64,000 nt of DNA, from contig CALKVK010000017.1 in assembly GCA_937996235.1 (NCBI GenBank), positions 1 to 64,000 on the forward strand. The letters are read 5' to 3'. The first letter of the stretch is position 1; every line of letters starts with the position of its first letter. Shown here one piece after another: positions 56,577 to 64,000 of this stretch. A program made the translations under genes and the position numbers. The DNA comes from an uncultured bacterium (lineage in GTDB: Bacteria > Planctomycetota > JAJSAM01 > JAJVHW01). The notes below the pieces were generated by a model. It did no database searches. It was not told where the DNA came from and worked only from the letters and a program-made list of their open reading frames with translations.

Positions 56577-56888
56577 CGGCGACCGCGGTTCGGAGGCGCG
56601 CCGGACCACGCGACGCGCCGACCGGGCATACGCACGCCATGCCCTGGAGCTCGCTCCACGGCACGGCGCGGTGCGCTGCGGCCGGCTGTGGCCGGACTGC
56701 TCGGGACGCCGCTGCGGCTCACACGCCGAGCAGCGTCGGCAGCTCGCGCATGTCCGTGAAGACGGTCACACCCGGCGCTGCGAGGCGCTCGGGAGGCGTC
56801 ACGCCGTCGCAGTCGAAGATGACGAGTCGCGCGGCCTGCGCCTGCATCGGTGCGACGCCGATCGGCAGTCCGGCGTGTCCGCCGACCG
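56577..56888. other. Degenerating intergenic stretch containing a HAD relic
   Basis: About 310 bp without an intact gene. 56577-56718 holds no protein-like frame. 56719-56847 (reverse) contains the HAD remnant annotated separately. Confidence 0.5.
56719..56847 (-). pseudogene. Internally deleted HAD-family hydrolase relic
   Basis: A 42-codon frame starts like a HAD beta-phosphoglucomutase-type enzyme (AARLVIFDCDGV, with the DxDG motif) and passes straight into what looks like the last 26 residues of such an enzyme (APGVTVFTDMRELPTLLGV, stop). The cap and motifs II-IV, normally ~150-170 residues, are missing. The most economical reading is a clean in-frame internal deletion. It could be a residual peptide gene, but catalysis is impossible. 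Confidence 0.6.
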
Positions 56889-57989
56889 TCAGTCGCGCTT
56901 GCGCCCGCACTGGGCGCAGAACTTCGCGTCGGCCGCGAGCGGGCTGCCGCAGCCGGAGCAGAAGCCGTTCGCCTCGGGCTTCTTCTCGAGCTCCTTGCCG
57001 CAGCCACTGCAGAAGCGGCCGGGCGGGACGGCCTTGCCGCACGCGCCGCAGACGACGCCCGGCGCCGCCGGCGCGAGCGTCTGGCCGCCGCTCGAGTCGC
57101 GCACGAGCATCTGCGCCATCGCGAAGCCGACGCCCAGCCCGGCGCCGCCGAGCGCGTCGCCTCCGCCTCCGCCGGGACCGCCGCCCTTCGCCATGCCCTC
57201 GCCGGCGCCCATCATGGCCTTGCCGGCCGCGAACTGCTGGTACGCGCCGACGCCGCCGACGGTGCGCAGGTACGCGGCGTCGGTGTAGAGGCGCTTCAGG
57301 TTGGCGGCGTCCGCGTCGTCGATCGCGATCGCGAAGTTGCCGAGGCGGCGGATCTCGATGCCGTAGTCGTCGACGTGGTCGGCCATCGCGCCGAGGACGG
57401 TCTGCTCGATCTCCTCGGTGTACGCGCCCGACGTGACGTCGAGCAGCGGCCACTTGTTCTTCACGCAGAGCTCGGCGATGCGGTCGCGCAGGACCTTCAG
57501 CACCTGCTCCTTCATCCACGACGCGACCATGAAGCTCTCGGCGCGGCCCATGCCGACGAGCCCGACGATCAGCTTCTCCGGGTCGGTGACGCGGAAGCTG
57601 AACTCGCCGTGGACCATCGTCTCGACGGGCACGCCGCTCTTCGGGTCCTCGACGTGTCCGATGCGCCCGCCGAACTTGATGCCCGGGTGCTCGCGGACGT
57701 TGACGAAGAAGACCTCGGCGATGAACACGTTGCCGCCGGTGAAGCTGTCGACGAGGTTCGACAGGAACGGCAGGTTCGACGTGTCGAGCGTGTAGCGGCC
57801 CGGGTCGAGCACGCGCACGATCTTGCCGTCACGGAAGAAGACCGCCTTCTCGTCGGCCTCGACCGTGAGCTGCGCCTTCATCGGGATCGTCGGGTCCGGG
57901 TGCTTCCAGACCACCTGGGCCTTCGCCGCGTCCGGGCGCGCGACCATCATCTCGCCGACGCCGCGCTTGAACCAGTCGATGACTCCCAT
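56889..57989 (-). CDS. SPFH-domain protein with C-terminal zinc ribbons (YdjI-like)
   Basis: 366 residues. Residues about 25-255 are an SPFH/band-7-like region (KHPDPTIPMKAQLTVEADEK, PGRYTLDTSNLPFLSNLV, GEFSFRVTDPEKLI, TEEIEQTVLGAMADHVDDYG). A Gly-rich linker follows (about 275-290). The end has three CxxC-type ribbons: VCGACGK, FCSGCGKEL, then FCSGCG paired with FCAQCGRKR. This architecture is that of YdjI-type proteins, which form membrane-associated assemblies and help with envelope stress. Divergent from a gene with zinc ribbons at 58096, as in ydj-type loci. Confidence 0.83.
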   Translation of the reverse strand: MGVIDWFKRGVGEMMVARPDAAKAQVVWKHPDPTIPMKAQLTVEADEKAVFFRDGKIVRVLDPGRYTLDTSNLPFLSNLVDSFTGGNVFIAEVFFVNVREHPGIKFGGRIGHVEDPKSGVPVETMVHGEFSFRVTDPEKLIVGLVGMGRAESFMVASWMKEQVLKVLRDRIAELCVKNKWPLLDVTSGAYTEEIEQTVLGAMADHVDDYGIEIRRLGNFAIAIDDADAANLKRLYTDAAYLRTVGGVGAYQQFAAGKAMMGAGEGMAKGGGPGGGGGDALGGAGLGVGFAMAQMLVRDSSGGQTLAPAAPGVVCGACGKAVPPGRFCSGCGKELEKKPEANGFCSGCGSPLAADAKFCAQCGRKRD

Positions 57990-58095
57990 GGCGCTCCTCC
58001 GTGGCCGCGGACATCCTTCCCGCGGGGTCGCAAACTAACATCCTGCGGGGCACCGCGGTTCGAACGCCCGGGCCCCGCACAGGTTCCCGAGCGCC

Positions 58096-59268
58096 GTGCC
58101 CGACTCCCCACCGCCCGCCGCCGACGACCCCGACGCGCCCGAGGGCGTGCCCTCCGAGAAGGGCGTCGCGCCCGAGGGCGGGAGCGTCGACTTCCGCTGC
58201 CCGGAGTGCGACGCGGTGATGGGCTGGGACCCGGACGCCGACGCGCTGCTGTGCGCGTACTGCGGCGCGCGGCGCGAGGTGGCGGCGTCGGCGGCGCCCA
58301 TCCGCGAATACGCGCTCGAGGCGGCGGGCGAGGCGGCGCGGGGCCTCGGTCTCGAGCGGCGGACGTCGCGCTGCGGCGAGTGCGGGGCGACCGTCGCGTT
58401 CGACGAGACCGCGACCGCCGCGCACTGTCTCTTCTGCGGCTCCGCGCGCGTGCTCGCCGAGGAGTCGCACCGGAACGCGATCCGCCCGGAGTCGCTCGTC
58501 CCGCTCGACGTCGGACGCGCCGCCGCCGAGGAGTCGTTCCGCACGTGGCTGCGCGGGCTGTGGTTCCGGCCGAACGCGCTGAAGCGCCTCGCGACCTTCC
58601 AGGCCGTCGGCGTGTACGTGCCGTTCTGGACCTTCGACTGCGACGTGCACTCCGTGTGGACCGCGATGGCGGGCTACACCTACTACGTCACGGAGCACTA
58701 CACCGTGCGCGTCGGCAACCGCACGGAGCACCGCACGCGCCAGGTGCCGCGCATCCGCTGGGTGCCCGCGGCCGGCGAGCGAGACGACGTCTACGATGAC
58801 CTGCTCGTGAACGCGTCGCGCGGCATCGACGAGGGCCTCGCGCGGAAGCTCGGCGAGTTCGACCGGAAGGGGCTCGTCGCGTACCGCCCCGAGTACCTCG
58901 CCGGCTGGGCGGCCGAGGAGTACGCGGTCACGCTCGAGGAGGGCTGGGAGCGCGGCCGCGCGCGGGTCGAGGCGGAGCAGCGCACGCGCTGCTCGCGCGA
59001 CGTCCCCGGCGACACGCAGCGCGACCTGCGCGTGCGGAACCGCATCGCGGACGTGCGCTGGAAGCACGTGCTGCTGCCCATGTGGAGCATCTCGTTCGAG
59101 TGGAAGGGGACGACGTACCCGGTGCTCGTCCACGGCCAGACGGGACGCGTGGTGGGGCGCGCGCCGATCAGCGTGCGCAAGATCCTGCTGCTGGTCCTGG
59201 TCGTCCTCGCCGCCCTCGCTCTGGTGGTGGCGATCGCGGGCGGCTTTGGTCTCATGGCGGCGCGATGA
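58096..59268 (+). CDS. Zinc-ribbon membrane protein (YdjG-like)
   Basis: 390 residues, GTG start. An acidic disordered lead is followed by two ribbons: RCPECDAVMGW with LCAYCGARRE (about 34-62), and RCGECGATVAF with HCLFCGSARVL (about 94-123). A beta-rich middle domain (FQAVGVYVPFWTFDCDVHSV, about 171-190; TYYVTEHYTVRVGNRTEHRT) precedes one C-terminal membrane helix (about 360-383). The architecture matches the TFIIB-type zinc-ribbon proteins that accompany SPFH proteins. Its stop overlaps hemH by ATGA. Confidence 0.8.
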   Translation: MPDSPPPAADDPDAPEGVPSEKGVAPEGGSVDFRCPECDAVMGWDPDADALLCAYCGARREVAASAAPIREYALEAAGEAARGLGLERRTSRCGECGATVAFDETATAAHCLFCGSARVLAEESHRNAIRPESLVPLDVGRAAAEESFRTWLRGLWFRPNALKRLATFQAVGVYVPFWTFDCDVHSVWTAMAGYTYYVTEHYTVRVGNRTEHRTRQVPRIRWVPAAGERDDVYDDLLVNASRGIDEGLARKLGEFDRKGLVAYRPEYLAGWAAEEYAVTLEEGWERGRARVEAEQRTRCSRDVPGDTQRDLRVRNRIADVRWKHVLLPMWSISFEWKGTTYPVLVHGQTGRVVGRAPISVRKILLLVLVVLAALALVVAIAGGFGLMAAR

Positions 59269-60338
59269 CGCAGCACCGCTGGGGGCTCCTGCTCCTCAAT
59301 CTCGGCACACCCGATTCGCCCCGCGTCCCGGACGTGCGGCGCTACCTGCGGGAGTTCCTCTCGGACCCGCTGGTGATCGACATCCCCGCCGTGCCGCGCT
59401 GGCTGCTCGTGAACCTGCGCATCGCGCCGTTCCGCGCGCCGCAGTCGGCCGAGGCGTACGAGAAGGTCTGGACCGAGCGCGGCTCGCCGCTGCTCTTCCA
59501 CACCGAGGACCTCGCGACGAAGGTGCGCGCGCGTCTCGGGGGCGAGGCGCACGTGGTCGTCGCCATGCGCTACGGGAAGCCGTCGATCGCGTCCGCGCTC
59601 ACGGAGCTGCGTCGCGAGAACGTGCACCGCGTGGTCGTGCTGCCGCTCTTCCCGCAGCGCTCGACGGCGGCGTGGAGCTCGGCCGTGCTCGAGGTGTTCG
59701 CGCAGGCGGCCGCGCTGCCGGACGTGCCCGCGTTCTCGGTGGTGCCGCCCTTCCACGACGACCCCGGCTTCCTGCGCGCCTTCGCGACGGTCGCGCGCCC
59801 CGTGTTCGACGACTTCACGGCCGACCGCGTGCTCTTCTCGTTCCACGGCATCCCGGAGCGCCAGGTGCTGCGCTGCGACCCGGAGCGGCGGCGCGGCTGC
59901 CTCGCGACGCCGGACTGCTGCGCGACGCTCACGGCGCGCAACCGCGACTGCTACCGCGCGCAGTGCTTCGCGACGGCGCGCGGGATCGCCGCGGAGCTCG
60001 GACTCGCGGACGGCGCGTGGGAGGTCGCGTTCCAGTCGCGGCTCGGCCGCACGCCGTGGATCCGGCCGTTCACCGACGTCCGGCTCGTCGAGATGGCGCG
60101 CGAGGGCGTGCGCCGCGTCGTCGTCTTCTCGCCCGCGTTCGTCGCGGACTGCCTCGAGACGCTCGAGGAGATCGCGCTGCGCAACGCGGCCGACTTCCGC
60201 GCGGCGGGCGGCGAGGAGCTGCGTCTCGTCCCTTCCCTGAACTCGCACGACGCGTGGGCGGACGCCGTGACGGCGCTCGCGCGGAACGCGGCGGGCGCAC
60301 CCAGCCGGGCCCAGGCGCCGGCGACGGAGCCGGCATGA
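59265..60338 (+). CDS. hemH: Ferrochelatase with cysteine-rich insert (probable [2Fe-2S] site)
   Basis: 357 residues. It inserts ferrous iron into a porphyrin at the end of haem synthesis. GLLLLNLGTPDSPRVPDVRR (residues 7-26), VVAMRYGKPSIASAL (about 97-111), VLPLFPQRSTAAWSS (about 126-140), catalytic His in LFSFHGIPERQ (about 190-200) and a final ETLEEI block (catalytic Glu). Between the last two lies CDPERRRGCLATPDCC ... NRDCYRAQC (about 204-234), a cysteine cluster known in several bacterial ferrochelatases to hold a [2Fe-2S] centre. Overlaps both neighbours by ATGA. Confidence 0.93.
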   Translation: MTQHRWGLLLLNLGTPDSPRVPDVRRYLREFLSDPLVIDIPAVPRWLLVNLRIAPFRAPQSAEAYEKVWTERGSPLLFHTEDLATKVRARLGGEAHVVVAMRYGKPSIASALTELRRENVHRVVVLPLFPQRSTAAWSSAVLEVFAQAAALPDVPAFSVVPPFHDDPGFLRAFATVARPVFDDFTADRVLFSFHGIPERQVLRCDPERRRGCLATPDCCATLTARNRDCYRAQCFATARGIAAELGLADGAWEVAFQSRLGRTPWIRPFTDVRLVEMAREGVRRVVVFSPAFVADCLETLEEIALRNAADFRAAGGEELRLVPSLNSHDAWADAVTALARNAAGAPSRAQAPATEPA

Positions 60339-62590
60339 AGATCGTCAGCATCGGCGGCGGACCGGGCGGCCTCTACTTCTCGATCCTGATGAAGCTCGCG
60401 TTCCCGGACGTCGAGATCGTCGTGCACGAGCGCAACCGCCCCGACGACACGTTCGGGTGGGGCGTCGTGTTCTCCGACGAGACGCTCTCCGCCTTCGAGG
60501 AGGCCGACCCGCAGAGCTACCGCGAGATCACGACGTCGTTCCGCTACTGGGACGACATCCACACGTGGTTTCGCGGCGAGCGCGTGGTCTCGACCGGCCA
60601 CGGCTTCTGCGGCATGTCGCGCAAGAAGCTGCTGAACATCCTGCAGGCGCGCTGCCGCGATCTCGGGGTCGACCTGCGCTTCGAGAGCGAGATCGCGGAC
60701 CCCGAGAGCGTGCGCGGCGCGGACCTCGTGCTCGGCGCCGACGGCGTGAACAGCCGCGTGCGCGACGCCTACGCGGCGAGCTTCGAGCCCGACGTGGACA
60801 TGCGTCCCAACCGCTTCTGCTGGCTCGGCACGACGCGGCCGCTCGACGCGTTCACGTTCGTGTTCGCCGAGAACGAGCACGGACTGTTCATCGTGCACGC
60901 GTACCCGTTCCAGTCGGACCTCTCGACGTGGATCGTCGAGTGCGACGAGGCGACGTGGCGCAACGCGGGCCTCGACCACGCGAGCGAGGAGGAGACCGTC
61001 GCGTACTGCGAGCGGCTCTTCGCGCCGCACCTCGACGGCCACCGCCTGCTCGGCAACCGCTCCATCTGGCGCCAGTTCCCGACCGTGCGCTGCGCGCGCT
61101 GGCACCACGAGAACGTGGTGCTCGTCGGCGACGCGGCGCACACGGCGCACTTCTCGATCGGCTCGGGCACGAAGCTCGCGATGGAGGACGCCATCGCGCT
61201 CGCCCAGGCGTTCCGCGATCTCGGCACGGGCGACGTGCCGGCGGTCCTCGCCGCCTACCACGAGCGCCGGCGCGTGGACGTGATCAAGCTGCAGAAGGCG
61301 GCGCAGACGAGTCTCGAGTGGTTCGAGGACGCGCGCCGCTACCTGCGCCAGACACCGCTCGAGTTCACGTTCAACCTGATGACGCGCAGCAAGCGCATCA
61401 CGTACGAGAACCTCGCGCGGCGCGACCCGGAGCTCGTGGCGCGCGTGACGGCGGAGTTCCGCGAGCGCGTCGGCGCGCCGCGCACGAGCGCGGGCGGCGA
61501 CCCGCCGCCGGCGTTCACGCCGTACGCGCTGCGCGGCCTCACGCTCGCGAACCGCATCGTCGTCAGCCCCATGTGCCAGTACTCGGCCGAGGACGGCGTG
61601 CCGAACGACTGGCACCTCGTGCACGTCGGCTCGCGCGCCGTCGGCGGCGCGGGGCTCGTCATCACGGAGATGACGGACGTCGAGCCCGAGGGGCGCATCT
61701 CGCCGGGCTGCACCGGTCTCTGGAACGACGCGCAGGAGGCCGCGTGGGCGCGCATCGTCGCGTTCGTGCACGCGCACACGCCGGCGCGGATCGGCATCCA
61801 GATCGCGCACGCGGGGCGCAAGGGCTCGTGCGCGCACCCGTGGGACCGCCACGACGTGCCGCTCCCGCCGGCCGAGCGCTGGACGACGTACGCGCCGTCG
61901 GCGCTGCCGTTCCTGCCCGACTGGCCCGCGCCGAAGGCGATGGACCGCGCCGACATGGACCGCGTGCGCGACGCGTTCGTCGCCGCGACGCGCCGCGCGG
62001 CGCGCGCGGGCTTCGACCTCGTCGAGGTCCACATGGCGCACGGCTACCTGCTCAACCAGTTCCTCTCGCCCGTGACGAACCGCCGCGACGACGCCTACGG
62101 CGGCAGCTTCGAGAACCGCGCGCGCTGGCCGCTCGAGGTGTTCGCGGCGATGCGCGAGGCGTGGCCCGCCGAGCGGCCGATGGCGGTGCGCATCTCGGCG
62201 GTGGACTGGGTGCCGGACGGCGCGACCGCGGCCGAATCGGTGCAGCTCGCGCGGCTGCTCCGCGACGCGGGCTGCGACGTGCTCGACGTCTCGACGAGCG
62301 GCATCTCGCCGTACGCCGAGCCGGAGTACGGGCGCATGTTCCAGGTGCCGTTCGCGGACCGCATCCGCCACGAGGTCGGGATGCCCGTGATGGCGGTCGG
62401 CGCGATCCTCGGCATCGACCACGTGAACACGATCGTCGCGGCGGGGCGCGCCGACCTGTGCGCGCTCGCGCGCCCGCACCTGCGCGATCCGTACCTCGCG
62501 CTGCACGCGGCCACGGAGACCGGCTTCCCCGACCAGCCGTGGCCCCCGCAGTACCTCGCCGGACGACCGCTCCCGCGCGCCGCGGAGTGA
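60335..62590 (+). CDS. Salicyloyl-CoA 5-hydroxylase / 2-aminobenzoyl-CoA monooxygenase-reductase fusion
   Basis: 751 residues. Residues 1-385 are a class-A flavin monooxygenase: VSIGGGPGGLYFSILMKLA (FAD site), ADLVLGADGVNSRVRDAY (about 129-146) and VLVGDAAHTAHFSIGSGTKL (about 263-282). Residues about 392-745 are an old-yellow-enzyme barrel: LTLANRIVVSPMCQYSAEDG, IQIAHAGRKGS (about 489-499) and VHMAHGYLLNQFLSPVTNRR. This fusion is characteristic of enzymes that hydroxylate and reduce 2-aminobenzoyl-CoA, and of salicyloyl-CoA 5-hydroxylases. No CoA ligase or ring-cleavage gene is nearby, and it overlaps the hemH stop by four bases. Confidence 0.88.
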   Translation: MKIVSIGGGPGGLYFSILMKLAFPDVEIVVHERNRPDDTFGWGVVFSDETLSAFEEADPQSYREITTSFRYWDDIHTWFRGERVVSTGHGFCGMSRKKLLNILQARCRDLGVDLRFESEIADPESVRGADLVLGADGVNSRVRDAYAASFEPDVDMRPNRFCWLGTTRPLDAFTFVFAENEHGLFIVHAYPFQSDLSTWIVECDEATWRNAGLDHASEEETVAYCERLFAPHLDGHRLLGNRSIWRQFPTVRCARWHHENVVLVGDAAHTAHFSIGSGTKLAMEDAIALAQAFRDLGTGDVPAVLAAYHERRRVDVIKLQKAAQTSLEWFEDARRYLRQTPLEFTFNLMTRSKRITYENLARRDPELVARVTAEFRERVGAPRTSAGGDPPPAFTPYALRGLTLANRIVVSPMCQYSAEDGVPNDWHLVHVGSRAVGGAGLVITEMTDVEPEGRISPGCTGLWNDAQEAAWARIVAFVHAHTPARIGIQIAHAGRKGSCAHPWDRHDVPLPPAERWTTYAPSALPFLPDWPAPKAMDRADMDRVRDAFVAATRRAARAGFDLVEVHMAHGYLLNQFLSPVTNRRDDAYGGSFENRARWPLEVFAAMREAWPAERPMAVRISAVDWVPDGATAAESVQLARLLRDAGCDVLDVSTSGISPYAEPEYGRMFQVPFADRIRHEVGMPVMAVGAILGIDHVNTIVAAGRADLCALARPHLRDPYLALHAATETGFPDQPWPPQYLAGRPLPRAAE

Positions 62591-62701
62591 CGTCGGCGCA
62601 CGCACGAGCCGTGCGCGCCGGAATCGCTCGCGCACGGTTGTACGTTGGAGGGGTGTGACGCGCGTCGCACTCCACGCACGGCCGAACCAGGAAGGACCCG
62701 C

Positions 62702-63853
62702 ATGCACCGCTCCGCAGCCCTCGCCGCCCTCGTCCTCGGAGCCTGCCTCGTCGGCAGCGGCGCGCCGCGCGCACGCGCGGCCGACCACCGCGAGGCCCCG
62801 ACCGTCGTGGCGGACGACGCCGCGGACATCGGCGACGTGTTCGCGTTCGTGGACCCGGAGATCCCGAACAAGACCGTGCTGATCATGTCGGTCGCGCCGT
62901 TCCGCGCGCCCGGCTCGGCCGCGGGCTTCAGCGACGACGTGCTCTACCAGTTCAAGGTCGACAACGACGCCGACTCGCGCGAGGACGTGGTGCTGCAGTT
63001 CCGCTTCACGCCGCCGGGCGCGTCGCAGTCGTTCTCGATGTTCGGGCCCGACCGGCCGCGCGCGCGAGGCCGCGTGAACAAGGTCGTCGGAAAGACGCCT
63101 GCCGTGACGGGCGCCGCGAACGGCTCGGTCGTCACCGACGGCGAGATCGACGTCGCGTGCGGTCTCTTCGACGACCCGTTCTTCTTCGACGCGGCGTGGG
63201 TCACGCGCCAGCTCGGTCTCGCGCCGGGCGGTCCGCTCCTGCGCGAGCCGGGCTTCGACACGTTCGCCGGCTTCAACATGATGATCATCGCGGTGCGCGT
63301 GCCGAACACGCTGCTCACGCGCTCCGCGAGCGAGCCGAACATCCGCATCTGGGCGACCACGAACCGCGCCACGAAGACGTCGCGCTCGAGCAAGCCGCTC
63401 AAGGACGACAAGGACACGAAGGCGTTCGTGCAGGTGGACCGCACGGCCGTGCCCGCGCTCAGCACGGCGCTGATCCCCGGCACCCAGGTGAACGGCGTGT
63501 CGCTGAAGGACGCGTTCAACCGCGGCCTGCCCGTCGACGACATCAAGGACTACCGCGAGATCGTGGTGACGTCGCTCGTCGCCGTGAACGGCGACCGCAC
63601 GTACTCCGAGACGATCACCGACGCCGTGCTCCTGCCCGACGTGCTGCGCCTCGACACGAGCGCCCCGAGCGGCTTCCCGAACGGGCGCCGGCTGCAGGAC
63701 GACGTCATCGACATCGTCCTGAACGTCGCGAGCAACGGCGCGGTGTCGACCGACGGCGTCGGCCAGAACGACGTGCCGCTGCGCGGCGTGTTCCCGTACG
63801 TCGCGGCCCCGCACACCGCGGCCGAGCCGATCCCCGCGCGCGACGGCGAGTGA
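62702..63853 (+). CDS. Secreted DUF4331 protein
   Basis: 383 residues, ATG with AGGAAGG upstream. Signal peptide residues 1-26 (LAALVLGACLVGSGAPRARA). Mature protein opens with the DUF4331 mark ADHREAPTV, followed by ADIGDVFAFVDPEIPNKTVL (about 41-60) and beta-rich repeats (DDVLYQFKVDNDADSREDVV, FFFDAAWVTRQLGL, NGRRLQDDVIDIVLNVAS). Exported, function unknown. Four-base overlap with the next gene shows the pair is translated together. Confidence 0.87.
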   Translation: MHRSAALAALVLGACLVGSGAPRARAADHREAPTVVADDAADIGDVFAFVDPEIPNKTVLIMSVAPFRAPGSAAGFSDDVLYQFKVDNDADSREDVVLQFRFTPPGASQSFSMFGPDRPRARGRVNKVVGKTPAVTGAANGSVVTDGEIDVACGLFDDPFFFDAAWVTRQLGLAPGGPLLREPGFDTFAGFNMMIIAVRVPNTLLTRSASEPNIRIWATTNRATKTSRSSKPLKDDKDTKAFVQVDRTAVPALSTALIPGTQVNGVSLKDAFNRGLPVDDIKDYREIVVTSLVAVNGDRTYSETITDAVLLPDVLRLDTSAPSGFPNGRRLQDDVIDIVLNVASNGAVSTDGVGQNDVPLRGVFPYVAAPHTAAEPIPARDGE

Positions 63854-64000
63854 AGCTCGCGCGTCCGCTCCTCGCGGCGTGCGCGGCGCTGGCGCTCGCC
63901 GCGCCCGCGCTCGCGCACGAGTTCTGGCTCCGGCCGTCGCGCTTCCGCGCGCCGGTCGACGAGGAGGTCGAGCTCGGGCTCTTCGTGGGCGACCGCCTGC
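63850..64000 (+). CDS. DUF4198-like exported protein, cut by window end
   Basis: GTG at 63850 overlaps the stop of the DUF4331 gene (GTGA). The first 50 residues are a signal peptide (LARPLLAACAALALAAPALA) followed by HEFWLRPSRFRAPVDEEVEL, the usual mature start of DUF4198 (periplasmic Ig-like, metal-transport-associated) proteins. The rest lies outside the window. Confidence 0.72.
   Translation, partial: MKLARPLLAACAALALAAPALAHEFWLRPSRFRAPVDEEVELGLFVGDRL

Overview
The window is a stretch of a very GC-rich bacterial chromosome (around 70% GC by eye, with a visibly AT-richer patch at about 6.6-8.0 kb). No rRNA, tRNA, CRISPR array, phage block or intact insertion sequence is visible. Secreted proteins with carboxypeptidase-regulatory-like domains, alkaline-phosphatase-superfamily enzymes, DUF4331/DUF4198 proteins, a lamin-tail secreted protein and a large envelope-glycan gene set suggest a Planctomycetota-like organism. 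A myxobacterial-type lineage is an alternative. This placement is inference; no marker gene settles it.

Region 1 (1-6310) is an integron gene-cassette array. Thirteen small cassettes are each closed by a ~96-101 bp attC site. The seven bases that open each cassette are the reverse complement of the seven that close it in all twelve cassettes where both can be read, including the unusual pairs GTTATGC/GCATAAC and GTTCGGC/GCCGAAC. Nearly all cassettes carry one small ORF of unknown function (a SUKH-like protein, zinc-ribbon proteins, small membrane proteins); one is in reverse orientation. No integrase is in the window. Site orientation places the attI end, if any, to the left, so the right side is the old, distal end. 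It is decaying: the penultimate site has lost the three bases GTT of its crossover core, and the last site is cut in half by a repeat element.

Region 2 (6314-8286): two direct copies of a ~240-bp MITE-like element flank two reverse-strand genes, a deaminase-like polymorphic-toxin C-terminal fragment and a likely immunity partner.

Region 3 (8.3-37.3 kb) is an envelope and surface-glycan region: an acyltransferase fused to a YiiX-like cysteine hydrolase, active and degenerate phosphodiesterase-superfamily paralogues, a sulfatase-like enzyme, DUF362, three GT2 glycosyltransferases, two GT-C membrane glycosyltransferases, a flippase-like protein, an SDR/GMC-oxidoreductase operon, an FAD amine-oxidase-like enzyme, a GH30-like secreted hydrolase and large secreted structural proteins. 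Together they look like a pathway building and exporting a lipid-linked or surface glycan; the product cannot be deduced.

Region 4 (37.3-38.3 kb) is non-coding: four tandem ~143-164 bp repeats carrying long hairpins with compensatory base changes, then a duplicated ~46-bp palindromic unit.

Region 5 (38.3-64 kb) is largely housekeeping: dxs; a sulfatase-like lipoprotein; a large secreted regulatory-domain protein; msrA; DUF523 and a HAD phosphatase; an EF-hand protein; a polyamine operon (extra membrane module, speD, membrane-anchored speE); serB-serA; galE; a DUF1990-YndJ fusion; DUF6624; DUF1697; an internally deleted HAD relic; a divergent SPFH/zinc-ribbon pair; hemH; a salicyloyl/2-aminobenzoyl-CoA monooxygenase-reductase fusion; and a DUF4331/DUF4198 pair cut by the window end. 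Many genes overlap by 4 bp (ATGA/GTGA), indicating translationally coupled operons.
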